Source: an uncultured Eubacteriales bacterium (GTDB lineage: Bacteria; Bacillota; Clostridia; Christensenellales; QALW01). From it: a DNA stretch of 17,897 bases. The stretch spans positions 1-17,897 of the forward strand of contig URYI01000027.1 in assembly GCA_900552055.1 (NCBI GenBank), read 5' to 3'. The translations under genes were made by a program, and so were the position numbers. A model generated the notes under the pieces. The model searched no databases, had not been told where the DNA came from, and was given only the letters and a program-made list of their open reading frames with translations. Below, piece after piece: positions 1 through 7,429 of the stretch (its first letter is position 1; the number at the start of each line of letters is the position of its first letter).

Positions 1-54
1 CCAAACGGCGCCGTCCTGGGAGGCTTTTAATTGGATTTAAGGGTAAAAACCGAA

Positions 55-77
55 TGCGCTCAGCTTCTTAAAGCGCA
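55..77 (-). terminator. Possible rho-independent terminator of the aldolase gene
   Basis: On the minus strand, about 35 nt after the aldolase stop, TGCGCT and AGCGCA form a 6-bp stem with an 11-nt loop. A short U-run follows (plus-strand A's at 45-49), separated from the stem by about 5 nt. The stem is short and the gap is not ideal, so this is only a candidate. The remaining 54 bases at the left edge contain no supported gene; ACGGCGCCGT at 5-14 is a perfect 10-bp palindrome. Confidence 0.4.
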
Positions 78-110
78 GCCATTTAAGCACTGGAAAAGAG
101 TCTAAAGCTG

Positions 111-1040
111 TTAAATCTTATTGTTGCAGCCCAGAACGTTGATAATTTTATGCTTAACTACTTCGGTTACAGCGTCTCTTGCGGGTTTAAGATACTGACG
201 GGGGTCAAAGTGAGTGGGGTTTTCGTACAGATGCTTGCGGATAGCTGCGGTAACAGCCAGGCGCAGGTCTGAATCAATGTTTATTTTGCAGACAGCCATG
301 GAAGCGGCCTTGCGCAGCAAATCTTCGGGAACACCCTGAGCGCCGGGCATCTGTCCACCGTACTGCTCAATTATCTTAACATATTCGGGCATAACGCTGG
401 AAGCGCCGTGCAGCACTATGGGGAAACCGGGCAGGCGGCGTCCCACTTCCTCAAGTATATCAAAGCGCAGCTTGGGCTCGCCCTTGAATTTATATGCGCC
501 GTGGCTGGTGCCTATGGCTATGGCCAGGGAATCAACTCCCGTTCTGGATACAAATTCCTCTACCTCTTCAGGACGGGTATAGCTGGAATCCGCTTCTGAA
601 ACATTTACGTCGTCTTCCACTCCGGCAAGGCGGCCCAACTCGGCTTCAACCGTTACGCCGTGATCATGGGCGTATTCAACTACCTGCTTGGTAAGAGCGA
701 TATTGTCCTCAAAGCTGTGATGAGACGCGTCAATCATAACAGAGGTAAACCCTCCGTCAATGCAGCTCTTGCACAGCTCGAAGCTGTCGCCGTGGTCAAG
801 ATGGAGCGCGATGGGAAGTCCCGAATCTTCAATGGCGGCCTGAACAAGGTGCACAAGATATGTATGCTTGGCATATTTGCGGGCGCCTGAGCTCACCTGG
901 AGAATAAGGGGAGCGCTTGTCTCTTTGGCGGCTTCTACTATTCCCTGTACGGTTTCCATGTTGTTTACGTTAAAGGCGCCTATGGCATAGCCTCCTTCGT
1001 AAGCTTTTTTGAACATTTCCTTTGTAGTAACTAAGGGCAT
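111..1040 (-). CDS. fba: Class II fructose-bisphosphate aldolase
   Basis: This zinc-dependent cytosolic aldolase reversibly cleaves fructose 1,6-bisphosphate to dihydroxyacetone phosphate and glyceraldehyde 3-phosphate in glycolysis and gluconeogenesis. The 309-residue product is of typical family length. Hallmarks visible are LHLDHG at 79-84 (catalytic Asp82, zinc ligand His83), GTSHGAYKF with His180, VLHGASS with His211, and the phosphate-binding NIDSDLR near 254-260. The insert around 229-239 (GQMPGAQGVPED) is as in the longer class IIB enzymes. I chose ATG 1040 rather than the TTG at 1049, because the Shine-Dalgarno AAGGAG (1050-1055) abuts that TTG but lies 9 nt from the ATG. The gene is monocistronic here and divergent from the glycosyltransferase operon. 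A tagatose-bisphosphate or related sugar-bisphosphate substrate cannot be excluded. Confidence 0.95.
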   Translation of the reverse strand: MPLVTTKEMFKKAYEGGYAIGAFNVNNMETVQGIVEAAKETSAPLILQVSSGARKYAKHTYLVHLVQAAIEDSGLPIALHLDHGDSFELCKSCIDGGFTSVMIDASHHSFEDNIALTKQVVEYAHDHGVTVEAELGRLAGVEDDVNVSEADSSYTRPEEVEEFVSRTGVDSLAIAIGTSHGAYKFKGEPKLRFDILEEVGRRLPGFPIVLHGASSVMPEYVKIIEQYGGQMPGAQGVPEDLLRKAASMAVCKINIDSDLRLAVTAAIRKHLYENPTHFDPRQYLKPARDAVTEVVKHKIINVLGCNNKI

Positions 1041-1071
1041 GAGAGTCAACTCCTTGTTATATTTTTTTATT

Positions 1072-1100
1072 ATTATAGTATCTTTTCAGCGTTTTGGCCA
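1072..1100 (-). promoter_or_regulatory. Candidate sigma-A promoter for fba
   Basis: On the minus strand TATAAT (1072-1077) lies 17 nt downstream of TGGCCA (1095-1100, four of six matches to TTGACA). The predicted start leaves a short leader before the AAGGAG site. The -10 is perfect but the -35 is weak. Confidence 0.5.
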
Positions 1101-1136
1101 GCACATTTTGCTCCGCTCTATAAAGATATTTAGAAT

Positions 1137-1160
1137 AATTTGCCTGCGCACGGGCAAATT
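1137..1160. promoter_or_regulatory. Dyad between divergent fba and glycosyltransferase promoters
   Basis: AATTTGCC (1137-1144) and GGCAAATT (1153-1160) are perfect 8-nt inverted repeats around TGCGCACG. The dyad lies between the two divergent promoters, ending 4 nt before the -35 of the plus-strand promoter. No T-run follows on either strand and neither gene ends here, so an operator is more likely than a terminator. The protein that binds is unknown. Confidence 0.4.
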
Positions 1161-1164
1161 TATG

Positions 1165-1192
1165 TTGAAAATGTCCGCATATGTAGTATAAT
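1165..1192 (+). promoter_or_regulatory. Sigma-A promoter of the glycosyltransferase operon
   Basis: TTGAAA (1165-1170), a 16-bp spacer and a perfect TATAAT (1187-1192) precede the glycosyltransferase by about 40 nt. It is the only clear promoter before the three-gene operon running to the terminator at 4036. Confidence 0.7.
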
Positions 1193-1233
1193 ATAAACAT
1201 GCTTCTTTAGGTTTGCTTTTTAAGGAGGAATAT

Positions 1234-2181
1234 ATGAACGGCATAAAGTATTCGGTAATAATACCCATGTACAATGAAGAAGAAGTTATTCTGGAATCAT
1301 ACCGGCGGCTGGACAATGTTATGCGTCCTCTGGGAGAGGAATATGAGCTTATATTTGTCAATGACGGCAGCCGGGACCGGACCATGGAGATAATGCTGGA
1401 TGTAGCGAAAAAGGATCCGCATGTTAAAATAGTGGATTTTGCACGCAATTTCGGCCATCAGACGGCGGTAACGGCGGGCATGAAATACTCTTCGGGGGAC
1501 GCTGTAGTCATAATAGACGCAGACTTGCAGGATCCTCCCGAACTTATCCCCGGAATGATAGAAAAATGGAAGGAAGGCTATGAGGTGGTATACGGCAAGC
1601 GCCTTAAAAGGGAAGGGGAGACGAAATTCAAGCTTGTTACCGCTAAAGCTTTTTATAAACTGATAAATTCCCTTTCGGGCAATATGATACCTATGGATAC
1701 GGGCGATTTCCGGCTTATAGACAGAGCTGTGGTGGACGCTATGAATTCCATGCCGGAGCATAACCGCTTTCTGCGCGGCATGGGCTCATGGGTGGGATTC
1801 AGGCAGTACGCTTACGAATATAAGCGGGACGAGCGTTGGGCAGGCACTACCAAATATCCCCTTAAAAAGATGATAAAGCTGGCTAAGGACGGCATAATTT
1901 CCTTCAGCTCCAAGCCGCTTGAATTGCTGTGCGTTTTGGGCTGCGTAAGTATTGGCGTGTGCTTTTTATGGCTGCTGGTGCTTATAATTCTGGCCATATG
2001 CAGCGTATTCTTCAGGCAGTGGCAGCTTATTGTGGCATTTATGGGCATATTTGCGGGCATAATATTAATAGGAATGGGCATTTTGGGAGAATATATCGGA
2101 AGAATATACGACGAGGCCAAGGGACGCCCATTGTATACCGTTTTACGCACTGTTAATTTTGAGGATAAAAAGGAGATATAG
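1234..2181 (+). CDS. Family 2 glycosyltransferase, polyprenyl-phosphate sugar transferase type (GtrB/DPM1-like)
   Basis: The predicted role is transfer of a sugar from a nucleotide sugar to undecaprenyl phosphate at the inner membrane face, supplying a lipid-linked donor for wall polymer or glycan decoration. The 315-residue protein starts with a GT-A domain: VIIPMYNEEE near 8-17, VNDGSRDRT at 42-50, and the metal-binding DADLQDPPE at 95-103. The acceptor-side motifs GDFRLIDR (157-164) and RDERWAGTTKYP (198-209) follow. Two hydrophobic spans at about 231-258 and 264-286 complete the GtrB/DPM1-like layout. ATG 1234 is preceded by AAGGAGGA (1222-1229); an upstream in-frame TTG at 1213 lies before this site and is not used. 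It is the first gene of an operon with 3 nt to the next gene. The sugar donor is not readable from sequence. Confidence 0.9.
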   Translation: MNGIKYSVIIPMYNEEEVILESYRRLDNVMRPLGEEYELIFVNDGSRDRTMEIMLDVAKKDPHVKIVDFARNFGHQTAVTAGMKYSSGDAVVIIDADLQDPPELIPGMIEKWKEGYEVVYGKRLKREGETKFKLVTAKAFYKLINSLSGNMIPMDTGDFRLIDRAVVDAMNSMPEHNRFLRGMGSWVGFRQYAYEYKRDERWAGTTKYPLKKMIKLAKDGIISFSSKPLELLCVLGCVSIGVCFLWLLVLIILAICSVFFRQWQLIVAFMGIFAGIILIGMGILGEYIGRIYDEAKGRPLYTVLRTVNFEDKKEI

Positions 2182-2184
2182 ATA

Positions 2185-3303
2185 ATGTTTGATGCAAGAT
2201 TGGAAAAACTGGCGCATAATTTGGTAAACTATTCCTGCCGCATTCAGCCGGGCGAAAAATGCCTTATCGAATGCGTAGGGGACAGGGACCAGACGCTGGT
2301 AACTTTGCTCATAAAGGAGATATATGCAGCTGGCGGCGTGCCTTTTGTGTGGTCGCAGAATATAAAGGTTAAACGCGCTCTGCTTATGCAGGCCAGCGAA
2401 GCCCAGCTTAAATTGATGGCGGAGACAGACGGCGGCCTTATGTCCAAAATGCAGGCTTTTATAGGAATACGCGCCTCAGAAAACAGTTTTGAATTGAATG
2501 ACGTGCCCAATGAGCGCATGGAGCTTTATAATAAGCTTTATAACGAGCCTGTGCACAGCCAGATCCGCGTGCCCAAGACAAAATGGGTGGTACTGCGCTA
2601 TCCAAACAATTCCATGAGCCAGCTGGCCAATATGAGCACAGAGGGCTTTGAGGACTTTTATTTTAACGTCTGCAATCTAGACTATCAGAAGATGGACGAC
2701 GCAATGCAGCCGTTAAAGGAGCTTATGGAAAGGACGGATAAGGTTCATATTGTTGGAAAGGGAACGGATCTGCGCTTTTCCATTAAGGGCATGAACGTCA
2801 TAAAGTGCTCAGGGCACTGCAATATCCCCGACGGCGAAATTTACACTGCTCCGGTTAAGGACAGCGTAGAGGGGGTTATAACCTATAACACCCGCTCTCT
2901 GCACGACGGCTTTACCTTTGAAAATATATGCCTGCGCTTTGAGAAAGGCAGAATAGTGTCTGCAACGGCCAACGACACCGAGCGTATAAACAAAATTTTT
3001 GATATAGACGAAGGTGCGCGCTATATTGGCGAATTTTCCTTCGGCATTAATCCGTATATTAACGATGCTATATTGGATACTCTGTTTGACGAAAAAATAG
3101 CGGGGAGCATACATTTTACGCCCGGCATGGCCTACGACGACGCCTTTAACGGCAATAAGAGCGCGCTGCACTGGGATCTTGTATATGTGCAGACTCCGTC
3201 TTTCGGCGGCGGCGAAATTTATTTTGACGAGGTGCTTATACGCAAGGACGGGCGCTTTGTTTTGCCTGAGCTTCAGGGGCTTAACCCTGAAAATCTCAAA
3301 TAA
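2185..3303 (+). CDS. M29 family metallo-aminopeptidase (AmpS/AmpT-like)
   Basis: A cytoplasmic two-metal aminopeptidase that removes N-terminal residues from peptides. The 372-residue length is slightly under the usual 400 or so. All expected metal ligands and catalytic residues of the family can be placed: Glu218 (PDGEIY), Glu283 (IGEFSFG), His310 (GSIHFTPG), Tyr317, and His329 with Asp331 (ALHWDLV). The N-terminal half carries the typical GEKCLIE segment near 23-29. It begins 3 nt after the glycosyltransferase stop, and AAGGAGATATAG forms its ribosome site, so the two are co-transcribed and probably translationally coupled. No signal peptide is visible. Why a peptidase lies with a glycosyltransferase is unclear; peptide recycling is an inference only. 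Confidence 0.9.
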   Translation: MFDARLEKLAHNLVNYSCRIQPGEKCLIECVGDRDQTLVTLLIKEIYAAGGVPFVWSQNIKVKRALLMQASEAQLKLMAETDGGLMSKMQAFIGIRASENSFELNDVPNERMELYNKLYNEPVHSQIRVPKTKWVVLRYPNNSMSQLANMSTEGFEDFYFNVCNLDYQKMDDAMQPLKELMERTDKVHIVGKGTDLRFSIKGMNVIKCSGHCNIPDGEIYTAPVKDSVEGVITYNTRSLHDGFTFENICLRFEKGRIVSATANDTERINKIFDIDEGARYIGEFSFGINPYINDAILDTLFDEKIAGSIHFTPGMAYDDAFNGNKSALHWDLVYVQTPSFGGGEIYFDEVLIRKDGRFVLPELQGLNPENLK

Positions 3304-3314
3304 GGAGAGATGAA

Positions 3315-4025
3315 ATGAAAAAATTATTGACGGCCGCGCTTATTTTATGCTGCGCGGCCTCCTTTGCAGGCTGCGCTTCGGTGACAGCAGGAGAAGCGGC
3401 TGAGGCTTTTAACGGATTTGTATTTGATTACGACGCTCAGCAGCTTTATATTGCGGGCACGGCTCAGCTGTCCTTTGGTTCTGGTCAGAGCCAGACGGTG
3501 CTTGCGGATAATATGAGCGTAAAATTGAAATGGGACGGCTCCAGCCGGGTAGGGGAGCTTAAGAGCAGCGTTACTATGGGCGGAGAGGAAATTATGAATT
3601 ATACTCTCTATGCGCAGGACGGCGTTGTATATCAGGACGGTGAGGACATAGGCCAGAGCCTGGACAGCCTGCTCCAAAATTCCTTTAATATGCAGACGGG
3701 CGAAAATATGCTCAGTGAAGATAATATCAGGAGCTGCACGATTGAAAATAAAGACGGACAAGAGATTTATAATATAATCATAAATAAGGACAGCGTGCCC
3801 GAAAGCCTGAGAGAAATGCTGATTTCATCAGGCGGCGGCGTTCTTACAGATGCAGTTTTTTCAAACGATTTGCAGGCCGAAGTAATTTACAGGGACGGCG
3901 AGCCTTTGGAGTTTACAATAACCGCCGACATGACGGCTACTATGATGGGAACGGCCAATACGGTCATGCAGGCTGTAATACATACGGAGGTCCGGGAGTT
4001 TGAGGATTTTGAAATAGCTGAATAG
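3315..4025 (+). CDS. Secreted lipoprotein of unknown function
   Basis: The 236-residue product begins with MKK, a hydrophobic core and a lipobox FAGC, so Cys20 should be lipidated and the protein anchored outside the membrane. After the signal, the chain is polar and strand-rich, alternating segments such as VKLKWDGS and TLYAQDGVVYQDGE. That pattern is like LolA/LppX-type single-domain beta-sheet lipoproteins, but I cannot name a family. It is last in the glycosyltransferase-aminopeptidase operon, 11 nt after the peptidase, with AAGGAGAG as the ribosome site, and it is followed by a strong terminator. A role in binding a hydrophobic or lipid-linked ligand would fit the polyprenyl-phosphate neighbour but is speculation. 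Confidence 0.85.
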   Translation: MKKLLTAALILCCAASFAGCASVTAGEAAEAFNGFVFDYDAQQLYIAGTAQLSFGSGQSQTVLADNMSVKLKWDGSSRVGELKSSVTMGGEEIMNYTLYAQDGVVYQDGEDIGQSLDSLLQNSFNMQTGENMLSEDNIRSCTIENKDGQEIYNIIINKDSVPESLREMLISSGGGVLTDAVFSNDLQAEVIYRDGEPLEFTITADMTATMMGTANTVMQAVIHTEVREFEDFEIAE

Positions 4026-4035
4026 CTTTTGATTC

Positions 4036-4074
4036 AAAGCGCGCCTGCCGGTTATCAGCGGGCGCGCTTTTTTT
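4036..4074 (+). terminator. Rho-independent terminator of the glycosyltransferase operon
   Basis: AAAGCGCGCC (4036-4045) pairs perfectly with GGCGCGCTTT (4061-4070) and the U-run continues to 4074. It lies 10 nt after the lipoprotein stop. Confidence 0.92.
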
Positions 4075-4138
4075 GATGCATACATGTCAAATTCAAAAAA
4101 AGTTTACATTAACGGTGCCGGAGCAGAGCAGTTTTATA

Positions 4139-4167
4139 TGGCCATATTTTTCAAACTGTGCTATAAT
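4139..4167 (+). promoter_or_regulatory. Extended -10 promoter of degV
   Basis: TGCTATAAT (4159-4167) is a perfect extended -10 box. A weak TGGCCA (4139-4144) sits 17 nt upstream, the same -35-position hexamer as in the fba promoter. The start codon is about 32 nt downstream of the -10. Confidence 0.65.
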
Positions 4168-4199
4168 GGCTACTATACTATATTAGGGAGTAGGTACTT

Positions 4200-5066
4200 A
4201 TGAATGAATCACATAAGGTAAAAATTATTGCGGACAGCACATGCGATTTATCTCCGGAACTTATTAAGAAATATGATGTAGAGATAGTTCCTTTGTATGT
4301 TACTCTGGGAGACGAGAGCTTGAAGGACGGCGTGGATATAACTCCGGACGAGCTTTATGCCTGGGCGGACGAGCATAAAACCACTCCTAAAACCGCGGCT
4401 ATTACCCAGGAGGATGCATACGAGGTTTTTAAAAAGTATGCCGACCAGGGCTATGAGATTGTTTATACTGGGATTTCTTCTGAAATGTCTGTTTCATATG
4501 GTACTGTGCAGATGGCGGCTAAGGAATTCCCCAATACCCCAATCGCTGTAGTGGATTCTAAAAATCTTTCCACGGGGGTAGGGCATACGGTAATAAGAGC
4601 GGCCGAGCTTGCCCAGGAGGGCTTGGGCGCTTTAGAAATAAAGGAAGAGCTGGATAAATTCACTCCTTTGGTGCGGGCCAGCTTTGTCGTGGATACAATT
4701 ACATACCTTTACCGCGGCGGCCGCTGCTCTGCGGTTGCGGCTTTCGGGGCTACGGCGCTTAATTTAAAGCCGTCAATAGTGGTGGAAAACGGCAAAATGC
4801 GTCCGGACGCAAAATATCACGGCAAAATAGACAGAGCGCTTAAAAAATATGTTCAGAATATGATTCCCTCTCTTTTGCAGGCTCGTCCTGACCGTGTGTT
4901 CATCACCCATTCGGGCAGCAGCGAGGAGACCATAGCGATGGTAAAAAGCTATGTGGACGAATTGAATTATTTTAAGGAAGTGCTTATAACCAGAGCGGGC
5001 TGCGTTATTTCCAGCCATTGCGGGCCGGGTACTTTAGGCGTGCTTTACGTTGAGCAGGATAAATAA
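4200..5066 (+). CDS. degV: DegV family fatty-acid-binding protein
   Basis: DegV proteins (FakB in Staphylococcus) bind a fatty acid and present it to the kinase FakA for phosphorylation and entry into phospholipid synthesis. The 288-residue length is typical. Visible family motifs are ADSTCDL at 11-17, DTITYLYRGGRCS in the middle of the chain, where most members have DTLEYLKKGGRIS, and SSHCGPGTLGVLY near the C terminus. The last matches the usual SHxGPGALG with Cys in place of the common Ile or Leu. It has its own promoter and AGGGAG (4184-4189) as ribosome site, and it is monocistronic between two terminators. No kinase gene is in the window; genomes often carry several DegV copies far from it. 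Family assignment is certain, ligand unknown. Confidence 0.93.
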   Translation: MNESHKVKIIADSTCDLSPELIKKYDVEIVPLYVTLGDESLKDGVDITPDELYAWADEHKTTPKTAAITQEDAYEVFKKYADQGYEIVYTGISSEMSVSYGTVQMAAKEFPNTPIAVVDSKNLSTGVGHTVIRAAELAQEGLGALEIKEELDKFTPLVRASFVVDTITYLYRGGRCSAVAAFGATALNLKPSIVVENGKMRPDAKYHGKIDRALKKYVQNMIPSLLQARPDRVFITHSGSSEETIAMVKSYVDELNYFKEVLITRAGCVISSHCGPGTLGVLYVEQDK

Positions 5067-5090
5067 TTATATTTGAAAATATATATAATT

Positions 5091-5124
5091 AGAGGCCCGC
5101 GGGAAATCTGTGCGGGCCTCTTTG
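5091..5124 (+). terminator. Terminator after degV, possibly bidirectional
   Basis: AGAGGCCCGC (5091-5100) pairs perfectly with GCGGGCCTCT (5112-5121) around an 11-nt loop, followed by TTTGTATTT. It lies between convergent degV and the cysteine-rich gene. On the minus strand the stem is followed by AATTATATAT, a poorer U-run, so it may serve both genes. Confidence 0.85.
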
Positions 5125-5183
5125 TATTTATTCTGGTTTGTCTTTCAGGCGCAGTGCGCCCTTAAGTTAAGTATTTTTAGGCT

Positions 5184-5873
5184 TTATCTTATGCCGCCGC
5201 AGTCGCAGCCGCTGTTTGAGCTGTCCAGCTCAGGCGGGAATATGGGCAGATTGAAAAATTCGTCGCAGACTTCCGAGGCAAATTCCTCGCAGGGGGGGAT
5301 GCGGCAGAAGCCGTAAGCGGGTACAACAAGCTCCACATCAGCGACTATCTTAAGTATAACCGTTACGCAGCTGGTAAGACGGAAGGTGTTGTCCGAAAGA
5401 TAGCAGCCCTGTACGCATATGGCGCTGACGATGGTATCCACCATAAAGGGGATTATGGATTCGTCGGGCACGAACAGCACTACGTCTTTGCAGACGGTTA
5501 TTATTCCGTTGCCGCGACCTTCCTGGCAGTTGGCGTCCTCAAAGAGGATCTCAACGGGGATATCCACCTTGCAGCGTACACGCGCGAAGTTCGGACGGTC
5601 GCAGAGGCGGTCTATGCAAAGGTCGCGCACGCAGCCTTTGGTGTTGGTGCTGCGGCAGCTGATAAAGGTTATGGGAGCTGTGAACTGCGCTCCTGCCGGA
5701 CATATATCTACCAGCTTGACGTTTACATTGTCCAGCTGCTCCTGCTGTATGCAGGAATCATATACCTTCTTTACTTGTATGCAAACTCTTTCTGTAAGCC
5801 CTCTTGTGCAGTCTCCGGTAATTCTGCCGGGGCATATGTCATTATCGCTGCTGCGATATGAATAAAAAGACAT
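5184..5873 (-). CDS. Cysteine-rich protein, putative spore-coat component (SPOCS/DUF3794-like)
   Basis: The 229-residue protein contains 20 cysteines spread along its whole length, for example ERVCIQVKKVYDSC near 28-41, KGCVRDLCIDRLC near 79-91 and SGCDCGG near 221-227. It has no signal peptide or membrane span. The remaining sequence is beta-rich and valine-rich (RVRCKVDIPVEILFED near 98-113, DVVLFVPDES near 130-139), reminiscent of the SPOCS/DUF3794 domain of clostridial spore proteins. A cysteine network in a mother-cell protein is typical of coat or crust proteins cross-linked by disulfides. The ribosome site is GGAGGA (plus 5880-5885). A sequence matching the sigma-K consensus lies upstream at 5936-5963, supporting late mother-cell expression. 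Family recognition is from memory of similar clostridial sequences, so the coat role is an inference. Confidence 0.85.
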   Translation of the reverse strand: MSFYSYRSSDNDICPGRITGDCTRGLTERVCIQVKKVYDSCIQQEQLDNVNVKLVDICPAGAQFTAPITFISCRSTNTKGCVRDLCIDRLCDRPNFARVRCKVDIPVEILFEDANCQEGRGNGIITVCKDVVLFVPDESIIPFMVDTIVSAICVQGCYLSDNTFRLTSCVTVILKIVADVELVVPAYGFCRIPPCEEFASEVCDEFFNLPIFPPELDSSNSGCDCGGIR

Positions 5874-5935
5874 ATAGGCTCCTCCTTATTTATATTTGAA
5901 ATTCAATATAGAGCATAAGTTCTGTATTTCAATAT

Positions 5936-5963
5936 TATCCTATGCGCCCGGAGGCGGGAAAGT
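5936..5963 (-). promoter_or_regulatory. Candidate sigma-K promoter of the cysteine-rich gene
   Basis: Read on the minus strand, AC (5962-5963), a 17-bp spacer and CATAGGATA (5936-5944) match the published sigma-K form AC-N17-CATANNNTA at every specified base. It gives a leader of roughly 55 nt before the GGAGGA site and ATG. Eight fixed bases in a short upstream region make chance agreement unlikely, but no expression data are available. Confidence 0.6.
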
Positions 5964-5986
5964 GAATGCTTTTAGGTTTATTTTGG

Positions 5987-6015
5987 TTGCGTAAAAGGGC
6001 CGGACATGTTATAGT
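5987..6015 (+). promoter_or_regulatory. Sigma-A promoter of the DUF1015 gene
   Basis: TTGCGT (5987-5992), 17 bp, then TATAGT (6010-6015) preceded by TGT, making an extended -10. The predicted transcript starts about 65 nt before ATG 6087. It is back to back with the candidate sigma-K promoter. Confidence 0.65.
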
Positions 6016-6086
6016 TATCAAAGCTGGCTTTTGAGCGGCTTAAAGAATTGTCCGTTAATATAATTTTATGCCGGCAGGGAGCTTAT

Positions 6087-7355
6087 ATGAACATAAATTG
6101 GGATAATATTGGAATTGCGCCGGTGGATATACTTCTGCCCCGGCCTGAATACCGTGATAATTTCTGCGTCGTCGCATGCGATCAATTTACTTCAGATTCG
6201 GCTTACTGGGAGGAAACCGAGCGCCTGGCGGGCCGAAGCTGTTCGGCGCTGCGCTTGATTTATCCTGAAATTTATCTTAACGACCGTCCGCAGGAGCGGA
6301 TTGAAGAAATTAACCGCAATATGAGCGCATATTTAGAGCAGGGCGTTTTTGAGGAATATCCCCAAGCTATAATATATGTGGAACGCATGCTTAATGACGG
6401 GCGTGTACGCAAAGGGCTTGTGCTGGCGGCTGATTTGGAACAATATGATTATTCTCCCAGCTCAGCGTCATTAATACGGGCTACTGAGGGTACTATAGAA
6501 AGCAGGCTGCCTGCCCGGATAAGAATCAGGGAGAACGCGCCTCTTGAGCTGCCGCATATTATGCTCCTGATAGACGACAGGGACAAAACAGTTATAGAGC
6601 CGCTGGCTCTTGAGGGCTTAAAGCCTGTTTACGATATCAATTTAATGCAGGGAGGCGGGCGCGTTAAAGGCTTTTTAGTAGACAAAGCCGGGCAGGAAAA
6701 GATATTTGTGGCACTTTCGCAACTGGCGGATATGGATAGCTATCGGGCTAAATATGCGCTCAAGGAGGATGCTCCGCTGCTTTTATATGCAGTCGGAGAC
6801 GGCAACCACTCCCTGGCGTCTGCTAAATCCTATTGGGAGGGCATAAAGCAAAAGCTTTCGCCCGAAGAAGCGAAGAGGCATCCGGCGCGCTATGCTCTTG
6901 TGGAACTGGTCAACCTGCATGATTCCTCGCTGGAATTTGAGCCTATACACCGCGTGCTTTTCAATGTTGAGCCTGAAAAGATATTTAAGAAGCTGGAGGA
7001 ATTCTGCGGCTTTGCCGATGAGGGACAGGCGCTTGAAATTGTCTTTGGCGGACAGAGCCACCAGGTGCATTTGGCGCGGCCCGCGCACCAGCTGGCCGTG
7101 GGTACGCTTCAAAAATTCCTGGATGAGATAATGAAGGAGAGCGATAAGGCTGAACTGGATTATATACACGAGGAGGATACGGTGCGTTCCCTGGGAGCTT
7201 TAAAGGGCAATATGGGTTTTATTCTTTCGCCCATGAGCAAGGACGAGCTATTTAAATCGGTTATATTGGACGGACCGCTGCCCAGAAAAACTTTTTCTAT
7301 GGGAAACGGCAGGGATAAGAGATATTATCTGGAGGCCAGGCGCATAAAGCCTTGA
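6087..7355 (+). CDS. DUF1015 family protein
   Basis: The 422-residue cytoplasmic protein belongs to DUF1015 by overall length and by the motifs RATEGTIESRLPAR (131-144), LLIDDRD near 160-166 and VGDGNHSLASAKSYW (236-250), the last with its family-invariant DGNHS core. I recall this family occurring beside serA/serC in many Clostridia and being linked to free serine phosphorylation, but I cannot verify that here and it is not used for the call. ATG 6087 with AGGGAG (6076-6081) is preferred over an upstream in-frame TTG at 6048, which lacks a ribosome site. It stands alone with its own promoter. The next gene, aspartate kinase, also begins from its own promoter 14 nt later, so a functional link to amino-acid metabolism is only suggested. 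Confidence 0.9.
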   Translation: MNINWDNIGIAPVDILLPRPEYRDNFCVVACDQFTSDSAYWEETERLAGRSCSALRLIYPEIYLNDRPQERIEEINRNMSAYLEQGVFEEYPQAIIYVERMLNDGRVRKGLVLAADLEQYDYSPSSASLIRATEGTIESRLPARIRIRENAPLELPHIMLLIDDRDKTVIEPLALEGLKPVYDINLMQGGGRVKGFLVDKAGQEKIFVALSQLADMDSYRAKYALKEDAPLLLYAVGDGNHSLASAKSYWEGIKQKLSPEEAKRHPARYALVELVNLHDSSLEFEPIHRVLFNVEPEKIFKKLEEFCGFADEGQALEIVFGGQSHQVHLARPAHQLAVGTLQKFLDEIMKESDKAELDYIHEEDTVRSLGALKGNMGFILSPMSKDELFKSVILDGPLPRKTFSMGNGRDKRYYLEARRIKP

Positions 7356-7368
7356 AATATAAATCAGT

Positions 7369-7397
7369 TTGACAGGCGCGGTGCGCATATATATAAT
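7369..7397 (+). promoter_or_regulatory. Perfect consensus sigma-A promoter of the aspartate kinase operon
   Basis: TTGACA (7369-7374), exactly 17 bp, TATAAT (7392-7397). All 12 hexamer bases match. The leader before ATG 7430 is only about 25 nt and carries AAGGGAG, leaving no room for a lysine riboswitch or T-box. Confidence 0.88.
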
Positions 7398-7429
7398 TTT
7401 ACTGAAATTCTTATAAGGGAGTAGTAAGG

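Noticed and set aside
1041..1049. TTG 1049 as the aldolase start
   Set aside because: It touches the Shine-Dalgarno with no spacer; ATG 1040 is correctly spaced.
1297..1761. 154-residue minus-strand frame inside the glycosyltransferase
   Set aside because: Antisense to a clear GT2 gene; no start signals or domain features.
3345..3761. 138-residue minus-strand frame opposite the first lipoprotein
   Set aside because: No ribosome site, arginine/alanine-rich shadow composition, and the plus strand has a lipobox protein with good operon placement.
5419..5865. 148-residue plus-strand frame opposite the cysteine-rich gene
   Set aside because: Antisense shadow; the minus-strand frame has GGAGGA, a promoter match and a plausible protein.
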